Positions 10,041-22,027 of a DNA stretch of 64,000 nt are shown here, one piece after another (the first letter of the stretch is position 1; every line of letters starts with the position of its first letter). The notes under the pieces are model-generated. The model did not search any database, was not told the DNA's origin, and saw only the letters and a program-made list of their open reading frames with translations. Origin of the DNA: Corynebacterium sp. HMSC08A12 (GTDB lineage: Bacteria; Actinomycetota; Actinomycetes; Mycobacteriales; Mycobacteriaceae); assembly GCF_001807485.1 (NCBI RefSeq), contig NZ_KV789168.1, positions 158,545-222,544 on the forward strand, given 5' to 3'. Both the position numbers and the translations under genes were made by a program.

Positions 10041-10361
10041 CTATTCCTCGAAACCGAAGTGCTCCAGCAGGGCGCGGCGCTGACGGTCGCCCAGGCCGCG
10101 GATGCGACGGGTCTCAGCGATCTCCAGCTGCTCCATGATCTCCTTGGCCTTCACCTTGCCAACCTTCGGCAGGGAAACCAGCAGGGCGGAAACCTTCATC
10201 TTGCCCAGGGTCTCGTCGGTCTCGGCGTCCTTCAGGACCTGCTTCAGGTCGGTGCCGCCACGCTTCAGCTTCTCGCGCAGTTCTGCGCGTGCCTTGCGTG
10301 CCTCGGCTGCCTTCTTCAGCGCTGCTGCGCGCTGCTCATCGGTCAACTGGGGAAGTGCCAC
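10041..10361 (-). CDS. mihF: Mycobacterial-type integration host factor (mIHF)
   Basis: Nucleoid-associated DNA-bending protein restricted to actinobacteria. The 106-residue protein has the family layout: a long charged N-terminal helix ([19 protein letters not shown]), then the helix-turn-helix region [15 protein letters not shown] and [14 protein letters not shown] that contacts DNA. The start is GTG at 10361 behind a strong GGAGG. It has its own predicted promoter about 100 bases upstream and leads mihF-gmk. The -35/-10 pair and long leader suggest strong, possibly regulated, expression. Confidence 0.94.
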   Translation of the reverse strand: MALPQLTDEQRAAALKKAAEARKARAELREKLKRGGTDLKQVLKDAETDETLGKMKVSALLVSLPKVGKVKAKEIMEQLEIAETRRIRGLGDRQRRALLEHFGFEE

Positions 10362-10652
10362 GGGTGCCTCCGTTAAATTTTTCTCGTCTTAAAGGATGGA
10401 AAGTTTTTCTGGTCCATAACCAGCATGCTGTAGAGACCAAACGGTATTCCAAGCAACGCTGGATATTAAATCCTCTCGGTGGAAAATGCCAAGCTGACAC
10501 ACCGAGATTCATTTTTCGGATTCATGTTCTCGACTACTGTACACGCTTCGCCCGAACCGCCTATATGTGCAGGCGTGGCGCCACGCGACCAGGTTTCAAA
10601 CAATGAGTAACAGTGTAACACCTGAATCCATGAAGAACAGCAAAAGCCCCTG
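10362..10652. other. 291-base non-coding gap between pyrF and mihF
   Basis: No convincing gene lies here on either strand. The left part is the mihF leader, with a short hairpin (CTGGT-ccata-ACCAG near 10411) and a predicted promoter. The right part contains a perfect 14-base palindrome, GCGTGGCGCCACGC at 10573-10586, and a weak hairpin just past the pyrF stop at 10639-10654 (AGCAGG/TTTGCT on minus). That hairpin could end the pyr transcript, but it has only a poor U-tract. Confidence 0.6.
10463..10492 (-). promoter_or_regulatory. Predicted mihF promoter
   Basis: On the minus strand TTGGCA, an 18-base spacer and TAATAT form the best sigma-70-type promoter in the window. The GTG of mihF lies about 100 bases downstream, which implies an unusually long leader for a corynebacterial gene. 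Confidence 0.6.
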
Positions 10653-11503
10653 CTAGAGCCGTAGAGTTGCCGCCTGCTCGGCCACTGCGTTTCGCAGATC
10701 CGCAACCACAGGCCCTGCGCGCAGTACGCCGCGGGAAACGTTGGGCGATACTAGTGACGCCGTCTGGTCTCCCCCGGCGATACGTCGCACATCGTCCATG
10801 GTGCCTCCCTGGGCGCCGACTCCCGGCATCAGAACCATGCCGCCCACCTCGTCCAAGCGCGGCGGCTCCGCCAGAGTCGCGCCGACTACTACGCCGAGGT
10901 TGCCAGCCCCAGGATGCTGGGAGTTTTCCGCGGCCACGCGGTCCACAATGTACTGGGCCAAGTTCGTGTCTGTGCCGTCGAAGTAGGAGCGTTGCAGACC
11001 CCGCGCCTCCGGGTTAGATGTGGCGGCCAGGACGATCACACCTCTGCCGTGCTGCTCACCCAAGTCGATAACAGGGCGCAGGGAGTCGAAGCCCAACCAC
11101 GGGGATACGGTCACAGCGTCGCTGCACAGCGGAGATTCCGGATCCAACCACGCCCGTGCGTACCCGGCCATGGTCGAGCCAATGTCGCCCCGTTTGGCGT
11201 CGGCAATAACCAACACTCCGGCCTTCCGCAGCTCCGCGATCGATCGCTCCAGCACGGTCAAGCCGGCCGAGCCGAACTGCTCGTAGAAGGCCACCTGGGG
11301 CTTGACCACACAGGCGACGTCCGCGAAGGCCTCCACGCAGGTCTTGCTGAAGGCCTCCAGTCCGGCCACGTCGGCCTTTAAGCCCCAGTCCTCCAGGATG
11401 CCCACGTGCGGATCCATGCCCACACAGAGCTGCCCGTGGTCCTGGGAACGCTCCAGGAACCGCTCGCCGAAGGTTGGGCGGCCTACCGAACTCGCACTCG
11501 CGG

Positions 11504-11507
<4 letters not shown>
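10653..11507 (-). CDS. pyrF: Orotidine 5'-phosphate decarboxylase (type 2)
   Basis: Last step of UMP synthesis, decarboxylating OMP. The 284-residue protein belongs to the long type 2 group found in mycobacteria and corynebacteria; the catalytic segment reads [15 protein letters not shown]. The frame is open further upstream inside carB, but the GTG at 11507 overlaps the carB stop (GTGA) and opens directly into the family N-terminus ([16 protein letters not shown]), so I use it. It is the final gene of the pyr operon, with coupled translation from carB likely. Confidence 0.95.
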
Positions 11508-14869
<3,362 letters not shown>

Positions 14870-14908
14870 TGGTTTTCCCTTTAATTCGGTGTTACTAGCT
14901 TTTGCTTG

Positions 14909-14931
14909 GCTCTGTTGCTTTGCTCTGTTGC
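14909..14931. repeat. Direct repeat in the carA-carB spacer
   Basis: GCTCTGTTGC occurs twice with a 13-base period (14909-14918 and 14922-14931), directly after the carA stop codon. The surrounding TTTGCTTGGCTCTGTTGCTT is similar to the mltG-flanking repeats. Confidence 0.7.
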
Positions 14932-14932
14932 G

Positions 14933-16069
14933 TTAGCTGTTCTTCTCGAGATTCGCGAAGAACTTATCGAACAGCGGGTTTGCGTCGTGCGGGCCGGCTG
15001 CCGATTCCGGGTGGTATTGGACGGAGAATGCGCTGCCGTCCAGCAGTGCCACGCCCTCGACCACGTCGTCGTTCAGGCAGGTGTGCGTCACCTGCGCCTC
15101 GCCGAACGGGGTGTCGAACTTCTCCAGCGCCTTGCCCTTCAGGGCGAAGCCGTGGTTCTGCGCGGTGATGTCGATCCGGCCGGTCTGGTGATCCAGGACC
15201 GGCACGTTGGTGCCACGGTGGCCGAACTTCAGCTTGTAGGTCTCCATGCCCAGCGCACGGCCGAGCAGCTGGTTGCCGAAGCAGATGCCGAAGAAAGGAA
15301 TCTTGGCCTCCAGGATCTTCCTCAGCTCCTCCACCGTCGCGTCGGCCGTCGCCGGGTCGCCCGGGCCGTTCGAGATGAACACGCCGGTGGCGTTGTACTC
15401 GGCCATCAGCTTCTGCACCTCCTCGAAGGTGGTGTTGGAAGGCACGACCACGCTGCGCACGCCGCGCTTGGAGAACTCGCGCGGGGTGTTCGTCTTAATA
15501 CCCATGTCGTAGGCGATGACGGTGTGCTTGGTCTCCCCTTCCGGCTCCACCACGTACAGCTCGTCGGTGCTGACGTCGGCGGAAAGATCCGCACCCGCCA
15601 TGGAGGGCTGGGCCTGCACCTGGCTGAGCATATCCTCGTCGGAGGTGAGGGCGTCACCGCTAAAAATGCCTGCCGCGACGGAGCCCTTGTCGCGCAGGTG
15701 GCGCACGATCGCACGGGTGTCGACGTTCTGGATGCCAATGATTCCCTGGGCTTCCATCTCGTCGGTCAGGCTGCGGTCGGCGCGCCAGTTGCTCACGGAG
15801 CGGGACAGGTCTCGGATAACCAGGCCGGCGACCCAGATCTTGTCGCCGCGGGACTCGGAATCCTCGTCGTTCCAACCCGTGTTGCCGATCTGCGGGGCCG
15901 TCGCCACCACGATCTGACGGTGGTAGGAGGGGTCGGTCATGGTCTCCTGGTAGCCGGTCATGGCGGTGGTGAACACCGCCTCGCCCAGGGTGCGGCCCGT
16001 CGCGCCGAATGCGCGGCCGCGGAAGATCTTTCCGTCGGCGAGAACCAGTGCTGCTGGCGTGTAGCTCAT
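14933..16069 (-). CDS. carA: Carbamoyl-phosphate synthase small subunit (glutamine amidotransferase)
   Basis: Releases ammonia from glutamine for CarB. The 378-residue protein has the N-terminal CarA domain (ALVLADGKIFRGRAFG) and a class I amidotransferase domain with nucleophile Cys in GICFGNQLLG and the His/Glu of the triad in HPESAAGPHD. I start it at the ATG at 16069, with AAGGA 10 bases upstream, rather than 19 codons earlier. It lies between pyrC and carB. A 13-base-period repeat follows its stop codon in the carA-carB spacer. Confidence 0.96.
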   Translation of the reverse strand: MSYTPAALVLADGKIFRGRAFGATGRTLGEAVFTTAMTGYQETMTDPSYHRQIVVATAPQIGNTGWNDEDSESRGDKIWVAGLVIRDLSRSVSNWRADRSLTDEMEAQGIIGIQNVDTRAIVRHLRDKGSVAAGIFSGDALTSDEDMLSQVQAQPSMAGADLSADVSTDELYVVEPEGETKHTVIAYDMGIKTNTPREFSKRGVRSVVVPSNTTFEEVQKLMAEYNATGVFISNGPGDPATADATVEELRKILEAKIPFFGICFGNQLLGRALGMETYKLKFGHRGTNVPVLDHQTGRIDITAQNHGFALKGKALEKFDTPFGEAQVTHTCLNDDVVEGVALLDGSAFSVQYHPESAAGPHDANPLFDKFFANLEKNS

Positions 16070-16136
16070 TGTGCTTGTTTCCTTAACTCTTAGCTGTTGT
16101 GTTTGGTTCTTTTTAGTGACGCCCACTCGTGGGTGC

Positions 16137-17492
16137 TTACTTCACCGCTGAGCCGTTCTTGCAGGTCACCTTGCCTCGCAACAGCGTGGTGGTCACCTTG
16201 ACCGGCATTTCCATTCCCTCGTACGGGGTGTTGTTGGCCTTGGAGGCCATGTCCTTTCCGTGCGCCGTCCACTTCTGGTTCAGGTCCACCGCGCACAGGT
16301 TCGCCGGCTCCCCTACCGCGATCGGGCGTCCGTGGCCGGGCAGCTTGGTGATCTCCGCCGGGCGCTCGGACATGACCTTGGCGACGAAGCGCCAGTCCTC
16401 GTCGCCGTCGATGACGAAGATCTTGGCGATCAGCGCCAGCGAGGTCTCGATGCCCAGCATGCCGGGGCGTGCCTGGTCGAACTCGCAGCACTTGTCCTCG
16501 GAGCCGTGCGGGGCGTGGTCGGTGGCCACGCAGTCGACGGTGCCGTCGATCAGGGCGGCGCGTAGGGCCTCCACGTCGCGCTGCTCGCGCAGCGGCGGGT
16601 TCACGCGGTTCACGCCGTCGTAGGTCTCCAGCCGCGCGTCGGTGAGAAGCAGGTGGTGCGGGGTGACTTCCGCGGAGAGCGGAATGTCCTGATCCTTAGC
16701 CCAGCGCAGGAGCTCCACAGTTCCCTCGGTGGAGGCGTGGCAGATGTGCAGGCGGCCACCGTAGTCGCGGGCCATGATGGCATCGCGGGCGACGATGGAT
16801 TCCTCGGCCACGCGCGGCCAGCCACCCAGCCCCAGGCGGGCGGCGGTCTCGCCCTCGTGGGCCACGGCGCCCTCCGTCAGGCGGGGCTCCTCACAGTGCT
16901 GAGCCAGCAGCACGTCCATGCCCTTGGAGTATTCGATGGCGCGGCGCATAAGGCGGGGGTCGTCGACGCACTTGCCGTCGTCGGAGAACATGCGCACCTT
17001 CGCATCGGAATCGGCCATCATGCCGAATTCCGTGAGCTCCTTGCCCTCCAGCCCCTTGGAGATCGAGCCGACCGGGTGCACGTCGCACAGGTTCGTGTTC
17101 TGGCCCTTGAACCACACCATCTCCGCGATGGCGGGGTTGTCGGTGACCGGTGCCGTGTTCGCCATGGTGAACACAGCCGTGAAGCCGCCCTGGGCGGCGG
17201 CCGCGGAGCCGGTGGCAATGGTCTCGGTATCCTCGCGGCCCGGCTCGCGCAGGTGAACGTGCATGTCCACCAGCCCCGGCAGCAGCACCTGGCCTTCCAG
17301 GTCCAGCACCTCCGCGCCCTGTGGAGCCGAGTCGGCCAGGTCAGCGCCGATCTCGGCGATCACGCCGTCCTGGATCAGCACGTCCTGTTTCTCCCCCTCG
17401 CCGTAGAGCAAAACGCCACGCAGCAGCACTGCGTTCTCGGCGCCGGTGGGGTGGCCCGCCAGCTCGCCGGTGGCCGGGTACTCGGAGGTCAT
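16137..17492 (-). CDS. pyrC: Dihydroorotase
   Basis: Zinc enzyme closing carbamoyl aspartate to dihydroorotate. The 451-residue amidohydrolase has [13 protein letters not shown] (metal-binding HxH) and ATDHAPH near residue 320. An ATG 15 codons further upstream exists (MAQTDKK), but the ATG at 17492 has AAAGGAG at ideal spacing, so it is preferred. It follows pyrB by about 50 bases within the pyr operon. Confidence 0.95.
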   Translation of the reverse strand: MTSEYPATGELAGHPTGAENAVLLRGVLLYGEGEKQDVLIQDGVIAEIGADLADSAPQGAEVLDLEGQVLLPGLVDMHVHLREPGREDTETIATGSAAAAQGGFTAVFTMANTAPVTDNPAIAEMVWFKGQNTNLCDVHPVGSISKGLEGKELTEFGMMADSDAKVRMFSDDGKCVDDPRLMRRAIEYSKGMDVLLAQHCEEPRLTEGAVAHEGETAARLGLGGWPRVAEESIVARDAIMARDYGGRLHICHASTEGTVELLRWAKDQDIPLSAEVTPHHLLLTDARLETYDGVNRVNPPLREQRDVEALRAALIDGTVDCVATDHAPHGSEDKCCEFDQARPGMLGIETSLALIAKIFVIDGDEDWRFVAKVMSERPAEITKLPGHGRPIAVGEPANLCAVDLNQKWTAHGKDMASKANNTPYEGMEMPVKVTTTLLRGKVTCKNGSAVK

Positions 17493-17543
17493 CGTCAAAG
17501 CTCCTTTATCGAAAGTCTTCTTATCCGTCTGTGCCATGTGCGC

Positions 17544-18479
17544 CTAGCCCTCTTCTCCGACTAGCAGGGTGAACAGCACCGCCATGCGCACGTGCACGCC
17601 CGCGGTGACCTGGTTCAGCACCACGGTCTGCGGGGCGTCCGCAACGTCGTAGTTGATCTCCATGCCGCGCAGCATCGGGCCCGGGTGCATGATGATGGCG
17701 CCTTCCTTCATACGCTCCGCGCGGGCCTGGGAAAGGCCGTAGCGGGTGGCGTACTCGCGGTGCGAGGGGAAGAAGCCGCCGTGCATGCGCTCGGCCTGCA
17801 CACGCAGCATCATCACCACGTCTGCATCGGCGATCTCGCTGTCGAAGTCGTAGCTCACGCGCACGCTGTCCGGTTCCGCACCCCAGTGCTCAATACCCAG
17901 CGGCACCAGCGTCGGGGGTGCCACGAACACCACCTCCGCTCCGAGGGTCGTGAGCAGCTGCGCATTCGAGCGGGCCACGCGGGAGTGCAGGATATCCCCG
18001 ACAATCACTACCTTCTTGCCGCTAATCTCCCCGATGCGGTTGCGCATCGTGGTGGCGTCCAAAAGAGCCTGGGTGGGGTGCTGGTTGGAACCGTCACCTG
18101 CGTTGATGATGGCCGTATCGTCTAGCCAACCGGCCACCTGCCGAGCCGCGCCGGAGGACGGGTGGCGCATGATGATCGCGTCGGCTCCCACGGCCTTCAG
18201 AGTCAGAGCGGTATCGCGCAGGGACTCGCCCTTCTTCACCGACGAGCTGGAGGCGGATATGTTGATGACGTCCGCGCTCATCCACTTGCCCGCGGTCTCG
18301 AAAGAGGAGCGCGTACGAGTGGAGTTTTCGTAGAACAGGGTGAAGATTGTGCGGCCGCGCAGCGTGGGCAGCTTCTTCATCTCGCGGCCTTCGAGGGCCT
18401 CGGCGAAGCGGTCGGCCTCGTCCATCAGGCCTAAGATCTCGGACTTGTTCAGATCGGCAATGCTAATCAGGTGCTTCAT
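17544..18479 (-). CDS. pyrB: Aspartate carbamoyltransferase catalytic subunit
   Basis: Condenses carbamoyl phosphate and aspartate. The 311-residue protein has the carbamoyl-phosphate loop [11 protein letters not shown] (residues about 50-60), the mobile [10 protein letters not shown] loop, the substrate residues HPSSGAAR and [11 protein letters not shown], and the HPGPMLRG loop near the C-terminus. No regulatory pyrI gene is present, as usual in actinobacteria. It starts 3 nt after the pyrR stop. Confidence 0.96.
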   Translation of the reverse strand: MKHLISIADLNKSEILGLMDEADRFAEALEGREMKKLPTLRGRTIFTLFYENSTRTRSSFETAGKWMSADVINISASSSSVKKGESLRDTALTLKAVGADAIIMRHPSSGAARQVAGWLDDTAIINAGDGSNQHPTQALLDATTMRNRIGEISGKKVVIVGDILHSRVARSNAQLLTTLGAEVVFVAPPTLVPLGIEHWGAEPDSVRVSYDFDSEIADADVVMMLRVQAERMHGGFFPSHREYATRYGLSQARAERMKEGAIIMHPGPMLRGMEINYDVADAPQTVVLNQVTAGVHVRMAVLFTLLVGEEG

Positions 18480-18482
18480 GGC

Positions 18483-19070
18483 TTAGTTGCTCCCTTCCCC
18501 AGTGCCTGGCCTGCGGGTCAGAACCACGTTGTCTACCCCGTCCAGCTCCGCGAGGTTCACCGTCACGTCCTCGTCGGCGGCGGTCGGAATGTTCTTGCCC
18601 ACGTAGTCCGCGCGGATCGGCAGCTTGCGGTGACCGCGATCGATCAGCACCGCCACCTGCACGGCATACGGCCGGCCGATGTCCGTGAGGGCATCGAGTG
18701 CCGCACGGATGGAACGGCCACTGTAGAGGACGTCGTCGACCAGGACGACGATGGCGTCATCAATCCCCTCCGCGGGAACCTTGGTGGGTTTCAGCGCGCG
18801 GTGGGTGGTGTTGCGCAGGTCGTCGCGGTACAGGGTGATGTCCAGGGAACCCTGGAACACCTCTACCCCCGTGAAGTGCTGAATCTTCTCGGCCAGGCGG
18901 GCCGCAAGCGGCACTCCCCCCGATGGAATGCCGAGTAGAACTACGCGCCGGGAGTCTTCCCCATCCAGCGCCGTCTTTTCAATAATCTGGTGCGCGATGC
19001 GCGCGACAGTACGGGAAACTTGATCCGCGTCGAGTAAGGTGACGCCAGCTTCCCCAGCCGTCGAGTTCAT
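18483..19070 (-). CDS. pyrR: PyrR, pyrimidine operon regulator / uracil phosphoribosyltransferase
   Basis: RNA-binding attenuation protein that represses pyr gene expression when UMP is abundant; it also has uracil phosphoribosyltransferase activity. The 195-residue protein has the PRPP-binding motif [13 protein letters not shown] and the family segments RIAHQIIEK and [14 protein letters not shown]. The ATG has a very strong ribosome-binding site, AAAGGAGGT. As first gene of the pyr operon it probably controls its own leader, which contains a PyrR-loop-like element. Confidence 0.96.
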   Translation of the reverse strand: MNSTAGEAGVTLLDADQVSRTVARIAHQIIEKTALDGEDSRRVVLLGIPSGGVPLAARLAEKIQHFTGVEVFQGSLDITLYRDDLRNTTHRALKPTKVPAEGIDDAIVVLVDDVLYSGRSIRAALDALTDIGRPYAVQVAVLIDRGHRKLPIRADYVGKNIPTAADEDVTVNLAELDGVDNVVLTRRPGTGEGSN

Positions 19071-19073
19071 CGT

Positions 19074-19103
19074 GACCTCCTTTCCCGCCTCTCTGTGCGG
19101 TCC
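19074..19103 (-). promoter_or_regulatory. Candidate PyrR-binding loop overlapping the pyrR ribosome-binding site
   Basis: The leader RNA contains CCGC-ACAGAGAG-GCGG, a small hairpin whose loop holds CAGAGAGGC, matching the CNGNGAGGY core of PyrR-binding loops. Just outside, GGACC upstream can pair with GGTC, which overlaps the AAAGGAGGT ribosome-binding site. Bound PyrR could therefore block translation, as proposed for the mycobacterial pyrR leader. Matches outside the core are poor, so this is a candidate only. Confidence 0.4.
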
Positions 19104-19139
19104 GTTAAAGGATGTCTACTTTTGACGACTAGAAGTCTA

Positions 19140-19751
19140 TCACGCTTCGCCGGATTCTTTGACGACCCCGTCGAGCAGCCCGTCCAGGTCGTCGGTGCGC
19201 TCTGCCTGCTCGGCCCTCTGAGCGGCGGCCGCGTCGGCGATCTTCATGTCCGCCTGCAGTTGCAGTTCCTTATTGATGCCGTCCAGCACCGCGTGGATGT
19301 AGCTGGGCGCCTTGTCGTGGGAGTACTCGCTGGCCAGCTCCACTCCCTCAACCACGGCAACCTGCGGCGGCACGTCGTCGTTGAACTTCAGCTCCCACGC
19401 CGCCACCCGCAGCACCGCGCGGTCGACGGCGGGAAGGCGATCCAGCCGCCAATCGCTGGACAGGTGCAGCGCAATGGCCTCGTCGAGTGCGTCCAGGTTC
19501 GTCGCCACGCCGGGCACGATCTGCTGGGTGTACTCCGGCACGGGCTTGACCTGGTTCGCGGAATCCTTGGCCAGCGAGATGCGCTCCTCGACGATCTCCA
19601 CCGGGTCGATGTCACGGAACTCGGCCTCGAACAGGATGTCTACGGCGCGACGGCGCGCCTTGTAGCGCGAGCCGTGGCGCTTGAAGGAAGCGGCCTTAGC
19701 CGCCTTAGCTGCGTTAGCTGCGTTGCTTCCAGCTGTGTGTTCCTCAGTCAT
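19140..19751 (-). CDS. nusB: Transcription antitermination factor NusB
   Basis: Binds boxA RNA with NusE in rRNA antitermination. The 203-residue protein has the all-helical NusB core ([59 protein letters not shown]). It carries an alanine/lysine low-complexity N-terminal extension ([12 protein letters not shown], coded by near-identical short repeats) and a charged C-terminal tail of about 35 residues; both are beyond the normal 140-160 residues. It lies between efp and pyrR. Confidence 0.94.
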   Translation of the reverse strand: MTEEHTAGSNAANAAKAAKAASFKRHGSRYKARRRAVDILFEAEFRDIDPVEIVEERISLAKDSANQVKPVPEYTQQIVPGVATNLDALDEAIALHLSSDWRLDRLPAVDRAVLRVAAWELKFNDDVPPQVAVVEGVELASEYSHDKAPSYIHAVLDGINKELQLQADMKIADAAAAQRAEQAERTDDLDGLLDGVVKESGEA

Positions 19752-19772
19752 GGGTGAAAAACAGTCGCTGCC

Positions 19773-20336
19773 TTAGTTGTTTACGCGGGACAGGTACTCG
19801 CCGGTGCGGGTGTCTACCTTAACGACGTTGCCGGTCTCGAGGAACAGCGGCACCTGAATCTCGGCGCCGGTCTCCAGGGTGGCGGGCTTGGAGCCGCCGG
19901 TGGAGCGGTCGCCCTGCAGGCCCGGGTCGGTGTGCTCGATCTTCAGCTCCACGGATACCGGCAGCTCAGCGAACAGCGGCTCGCCCTCGTGGAAGGAAAC
20001 CTGGACGCTGGTGTTCTCCAGCAGGAACTTCGCGCCCTCGCCCATCAGGTGCGGGGCCAGCTCGATCTGGTCGTAGGTCTTCTCGTCCATCAGAACGAAG
20101 CTGGTGCCGTCGTTGTACAGGTAGGTCATGTCGCGGCGGTCAACGGTAGCGGTCTCCACCTTCACGCCTGCATTCCAGGTCTTGTCGATGGTCTTGCCGG
20201 AGACGACATCCTTGAGCTTCGTGCGCACGAAAGCGGGGCCCTTGCCCGGCTTGACGTGCTGGAATTCGACGATCTGCTGCAGCTTGCCATCAACCTTGAG
20301 GACAAGGCCGTTCTTGAAGTCAGCGGTGGTTGCCAC
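19773..20336 (-). CDS. efp: Elongation factor P
   Basis: Ribosome-bound factor that relieves stalling at proline runs. The 187-residue, three-domain protein has the N-terminal KOW-like domain with the tip lysine in [11 protein letters not shown], followed by two OB domains ([34 protein letters not shown]). The GTG start has AAGGAG 8 bases upstream. It is followed by nusB at 21 nt, the usual pepQ-efp-nusB order. Confidence 0.97.
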   Translation of the reverse strand: MATTADFKNGLVLKVDGKLQQIVEFQHVKPGKGPAFVRTKLKDVVSGKTIDKTWNAGVKVETATVDRRDMTYLYNDGTSFVLMDEKTYDQIELAPHLMGEGAKFLLENTSVQVSFHEGEPLFAELPVSVELKIEHTDPGLQGDRSTGGSKPATLETGAEIQVPLFLETGNVVKVDTRTGEYLSRVNN

Positions 20337-20370
20337 GAATGGTCTCCTTATTGAGATTGCGATTGCGAGT

Positions 20371-20405
20371 ATTAAAAAATTTTTGGCTGCTACAGTCTAG
20401 CAGCC
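20371..20405 (-). terminator. Rho-independent terminator after pepQ
   Basis: On the minus strand GGCTGCTA-gactg-TAGCAGCC forms a perfect 8-bp hairpin 8 bases past the pepQ stop, followed by AAAAATTTTTT. It should separate pepQ from efp transcription. Confidence 0.65.
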
Positions 20406-20413
20406 GGCCAAAC

Positions 20414-21490
20414 CTAAACGACGATGAGTTCCGTCGGCGAGGCGTTGAAGCTACGCGCCCCATCGTTGGTGATTACGTACGTGTTCTCGATGCGCAGGCC
20501 CGTCTTGCCGGGGATGTAGATGCCCGGCTCGACCGTTACCGTCATGCCTTCTACTAGCTCTTCTTCGGGATTGACGCCCGCTGCTGCCCGCGGGGCCTCA
20601 TGCACGTCGAGCCCCACGCCGTGTCCCGTGGAGTGCACGAAGAAGTCCCCATATCCGGCCTCAGTAATGACGTCGCGGCAGGCTGCGTCCACGTTACGCA
20701 GCGCCACACCCGGGGCCAGGATCGCCTCACCGGCCTTCTGGGCGCGGTAGACCACGTCGTAGAGTTCGCGGGACAGCTCGTCGGGCTCGCCCACGCAGAC
20801 CGTGCGGGTCTGGTCGGAGGCGTAGCCGTCCAGATACACCCCGAAGTCCACGGTCACCAGGCCGGGAACGATTCTGTCGCGGGAGACTCCCGCGTGCGGC
20901 TTGGTGGCGTTCAAGCCGCTGGCCAGGATCGTGTCGAAACTCAGCCCGTCGGCTCCAGCGGTGCGCAGCTGAAACTCCAACTCGGCCGCCGCCTGGATCT
21001 CCGTGATGCCCTCGCGGATGCCGTCGTCCTCGATGAAGGAGCGCCACACGCTATCGGCCAGCTCGCCGGCGGCGGCCAGAGCCTCGACCTCGAGCTCGTC
21101 CTTGACCAGGCGCAGATCCTCCACCACCGATTCCAGCACCGGCGGGTTCCCCAACGCCCGGGCCTGGCCGTAGCCCAGGCTGGGTTCTACGGCGAAGTCC
21201 TCTCCCGCAAACTCGGCCGCGCGGTCGAACAGCTTGCCGCCGATTTCGATGGAGATGTCTTCCGGCTCGCCGGTCTCGACGCGGATCTGCGTATCGTAGC
21301 GCCCGTCCGTCAGCAGCAGGTGCTGGCCGTCCTCGCGGACCACCAATAGCGCGTTCGATCCAGAAAAGCCGGTCAGGTAGCGGACATTCTTCAAGTCGCT
21401 GATCAGCAAGGCTGCGTACTCGGAATCCTGGATCTTTGCGGTGGCCTTGTTGCGGCGGGTGCGGTAGGCGTCAAAAAATTTTTCAGACAT
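20414..21490 (-). CDS. pepQ: M24-family Xaa-Pro aminopeptidase/dipeptidase
   Basis: Cytosolic dimetal peptidase that cleaves proline-containing peptides. The 358-residue protein has an N-terminal creatinase-like domain (VRYLTGFSGSNALLVV) and a C-terminal pita-bread domain with metal ligands in VDFGVYLDGYASDQTRT, HSTGHGVGLDVHE, and the two late Glu positions (TVEPGIY, IENTYVI). The ATG has GGAGAG upstream. Whether it is an aminopeptidase (PepP) or dipeptidase (PepQ) cannot be told from sequence alone. Confidence 0.9.
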   Translation of the reverse strand: MSEKFFDAYRTRRNKATAKIQDSEYAALLISDLKNVRYLTGFSGSNALLVVREDGQHLLLTDGRYDTQIRVETGEPEDISIEIGGKLFDRAAEFAGEDFAVEPSLGYGQARALGNPPVLESVVEDLRLVKDELEVEALAAAGELADSVWRSFIEDDGIREGITEIQAAAELEFQLRTAGADGLSFDTILASGLNATKPHAGVSRDRIVPGLVTVDFGVYLDGYASDQTRTVCVGEPDELSRELYDVVYRAQKAGEAILAPGVALRNVDAACRDVITEAGYGDFFVHSTGHGVGLDVHEAPRAAAGVNPEEELVEGMTVTVEPGIYIPGKTGLRIENTYVITNDGARSFNASPTELIVV

Positions 21491-21528
21491 GAACTCTCCA
21501 ACTTCCCTTCAACAGTAACTAGCGGTGA

Positions 21529-21981
21529 CTACTGTGCGAAGAACCGCAGGGCGGCGACGTATCCGTAGATGCCCAGGCCGGCGATCACTCCGCTGGCCAG
21601 GGGGCTTAGGTAGCTGTGGTGGCGGAACTCCTCGCGCGCGTGCACGTTCGAGATGTGCACCTCCACGAAGCCCGCGCCGTCGGCGATCTCCGCCAGCGCG
21701 TCGCGCAGCGCGACGGATGTGTGGGTAAAGCCGCCGGGGTTGATGATTACCGCGGCGCCCTCGTCGGCAGCGCGGTGCACGCGATCCAACAGCTCGCCCT
21801 CGTGGTTGGACTGGAAGAAGTCGACCTCGATGCCCAGGGAGGCCGCCTCGCGGGCCAGCAGATCCTCTACGTCGGCCAGCGTGGTGGTGCCGTAGACCTC
21901 AGGCTGGCGCTTTCCCAGCCGGTTGAGGTTCGGGCCGTTGATCACGCACACCTTCGGCGCCTGCGGCTGTGCTGCATTCAT
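21529..21981 (-). CDS. aroQ: Type II 3-dehydroquinate dehydratase
   Basis: Third step of the shikimate pathway. The 150-residue protein has the catalytic Tyr/Arg segment [14 protein letters not shown], the substrate loop [15 protein letters not shown], and the catalytic His in [11 protein letters not shown]. The ATG has a strong AGGAGGAG site. It lies downstream of aroB in the aroC-aroK-aroB-aroQ group, across a 46-bp spacer made mostly of a duplicated 14-mer. Confidence 0.96.
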   Translation of the reverse strand: MNAAQPQAPKVCVINGPNLNRLGKRQPEVYGTTTLADVEDLLAREAASLGIEVDFFQSNHEGELLDRVHRAADEGAAVIINPGGFTHTSVALRDALAEIADGAGFVEVHISNVHAREEFRHHSYLSPLASGVIAGLGIYGYVAALRFFAQ

Positions 21982-21993
21982 CGCTGTCTCCTC

Positions 21994-22020
21994 CTAGTTG
22001 GTTGTCTCTAGTTGGCTGTC
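21994..22020. repeat. Tandem 14-mer in the aroB-aroQ spacer
   Basis: CTAGTTGGTTGTCT is followed directly by CTAGTTGGCTGTC, with one substitution, filling more than half of the 46-bp spacer. It looks like a recent slippage duplication. Confidence 0.8.
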
Positions 22021-22027
22021 GACCCTT

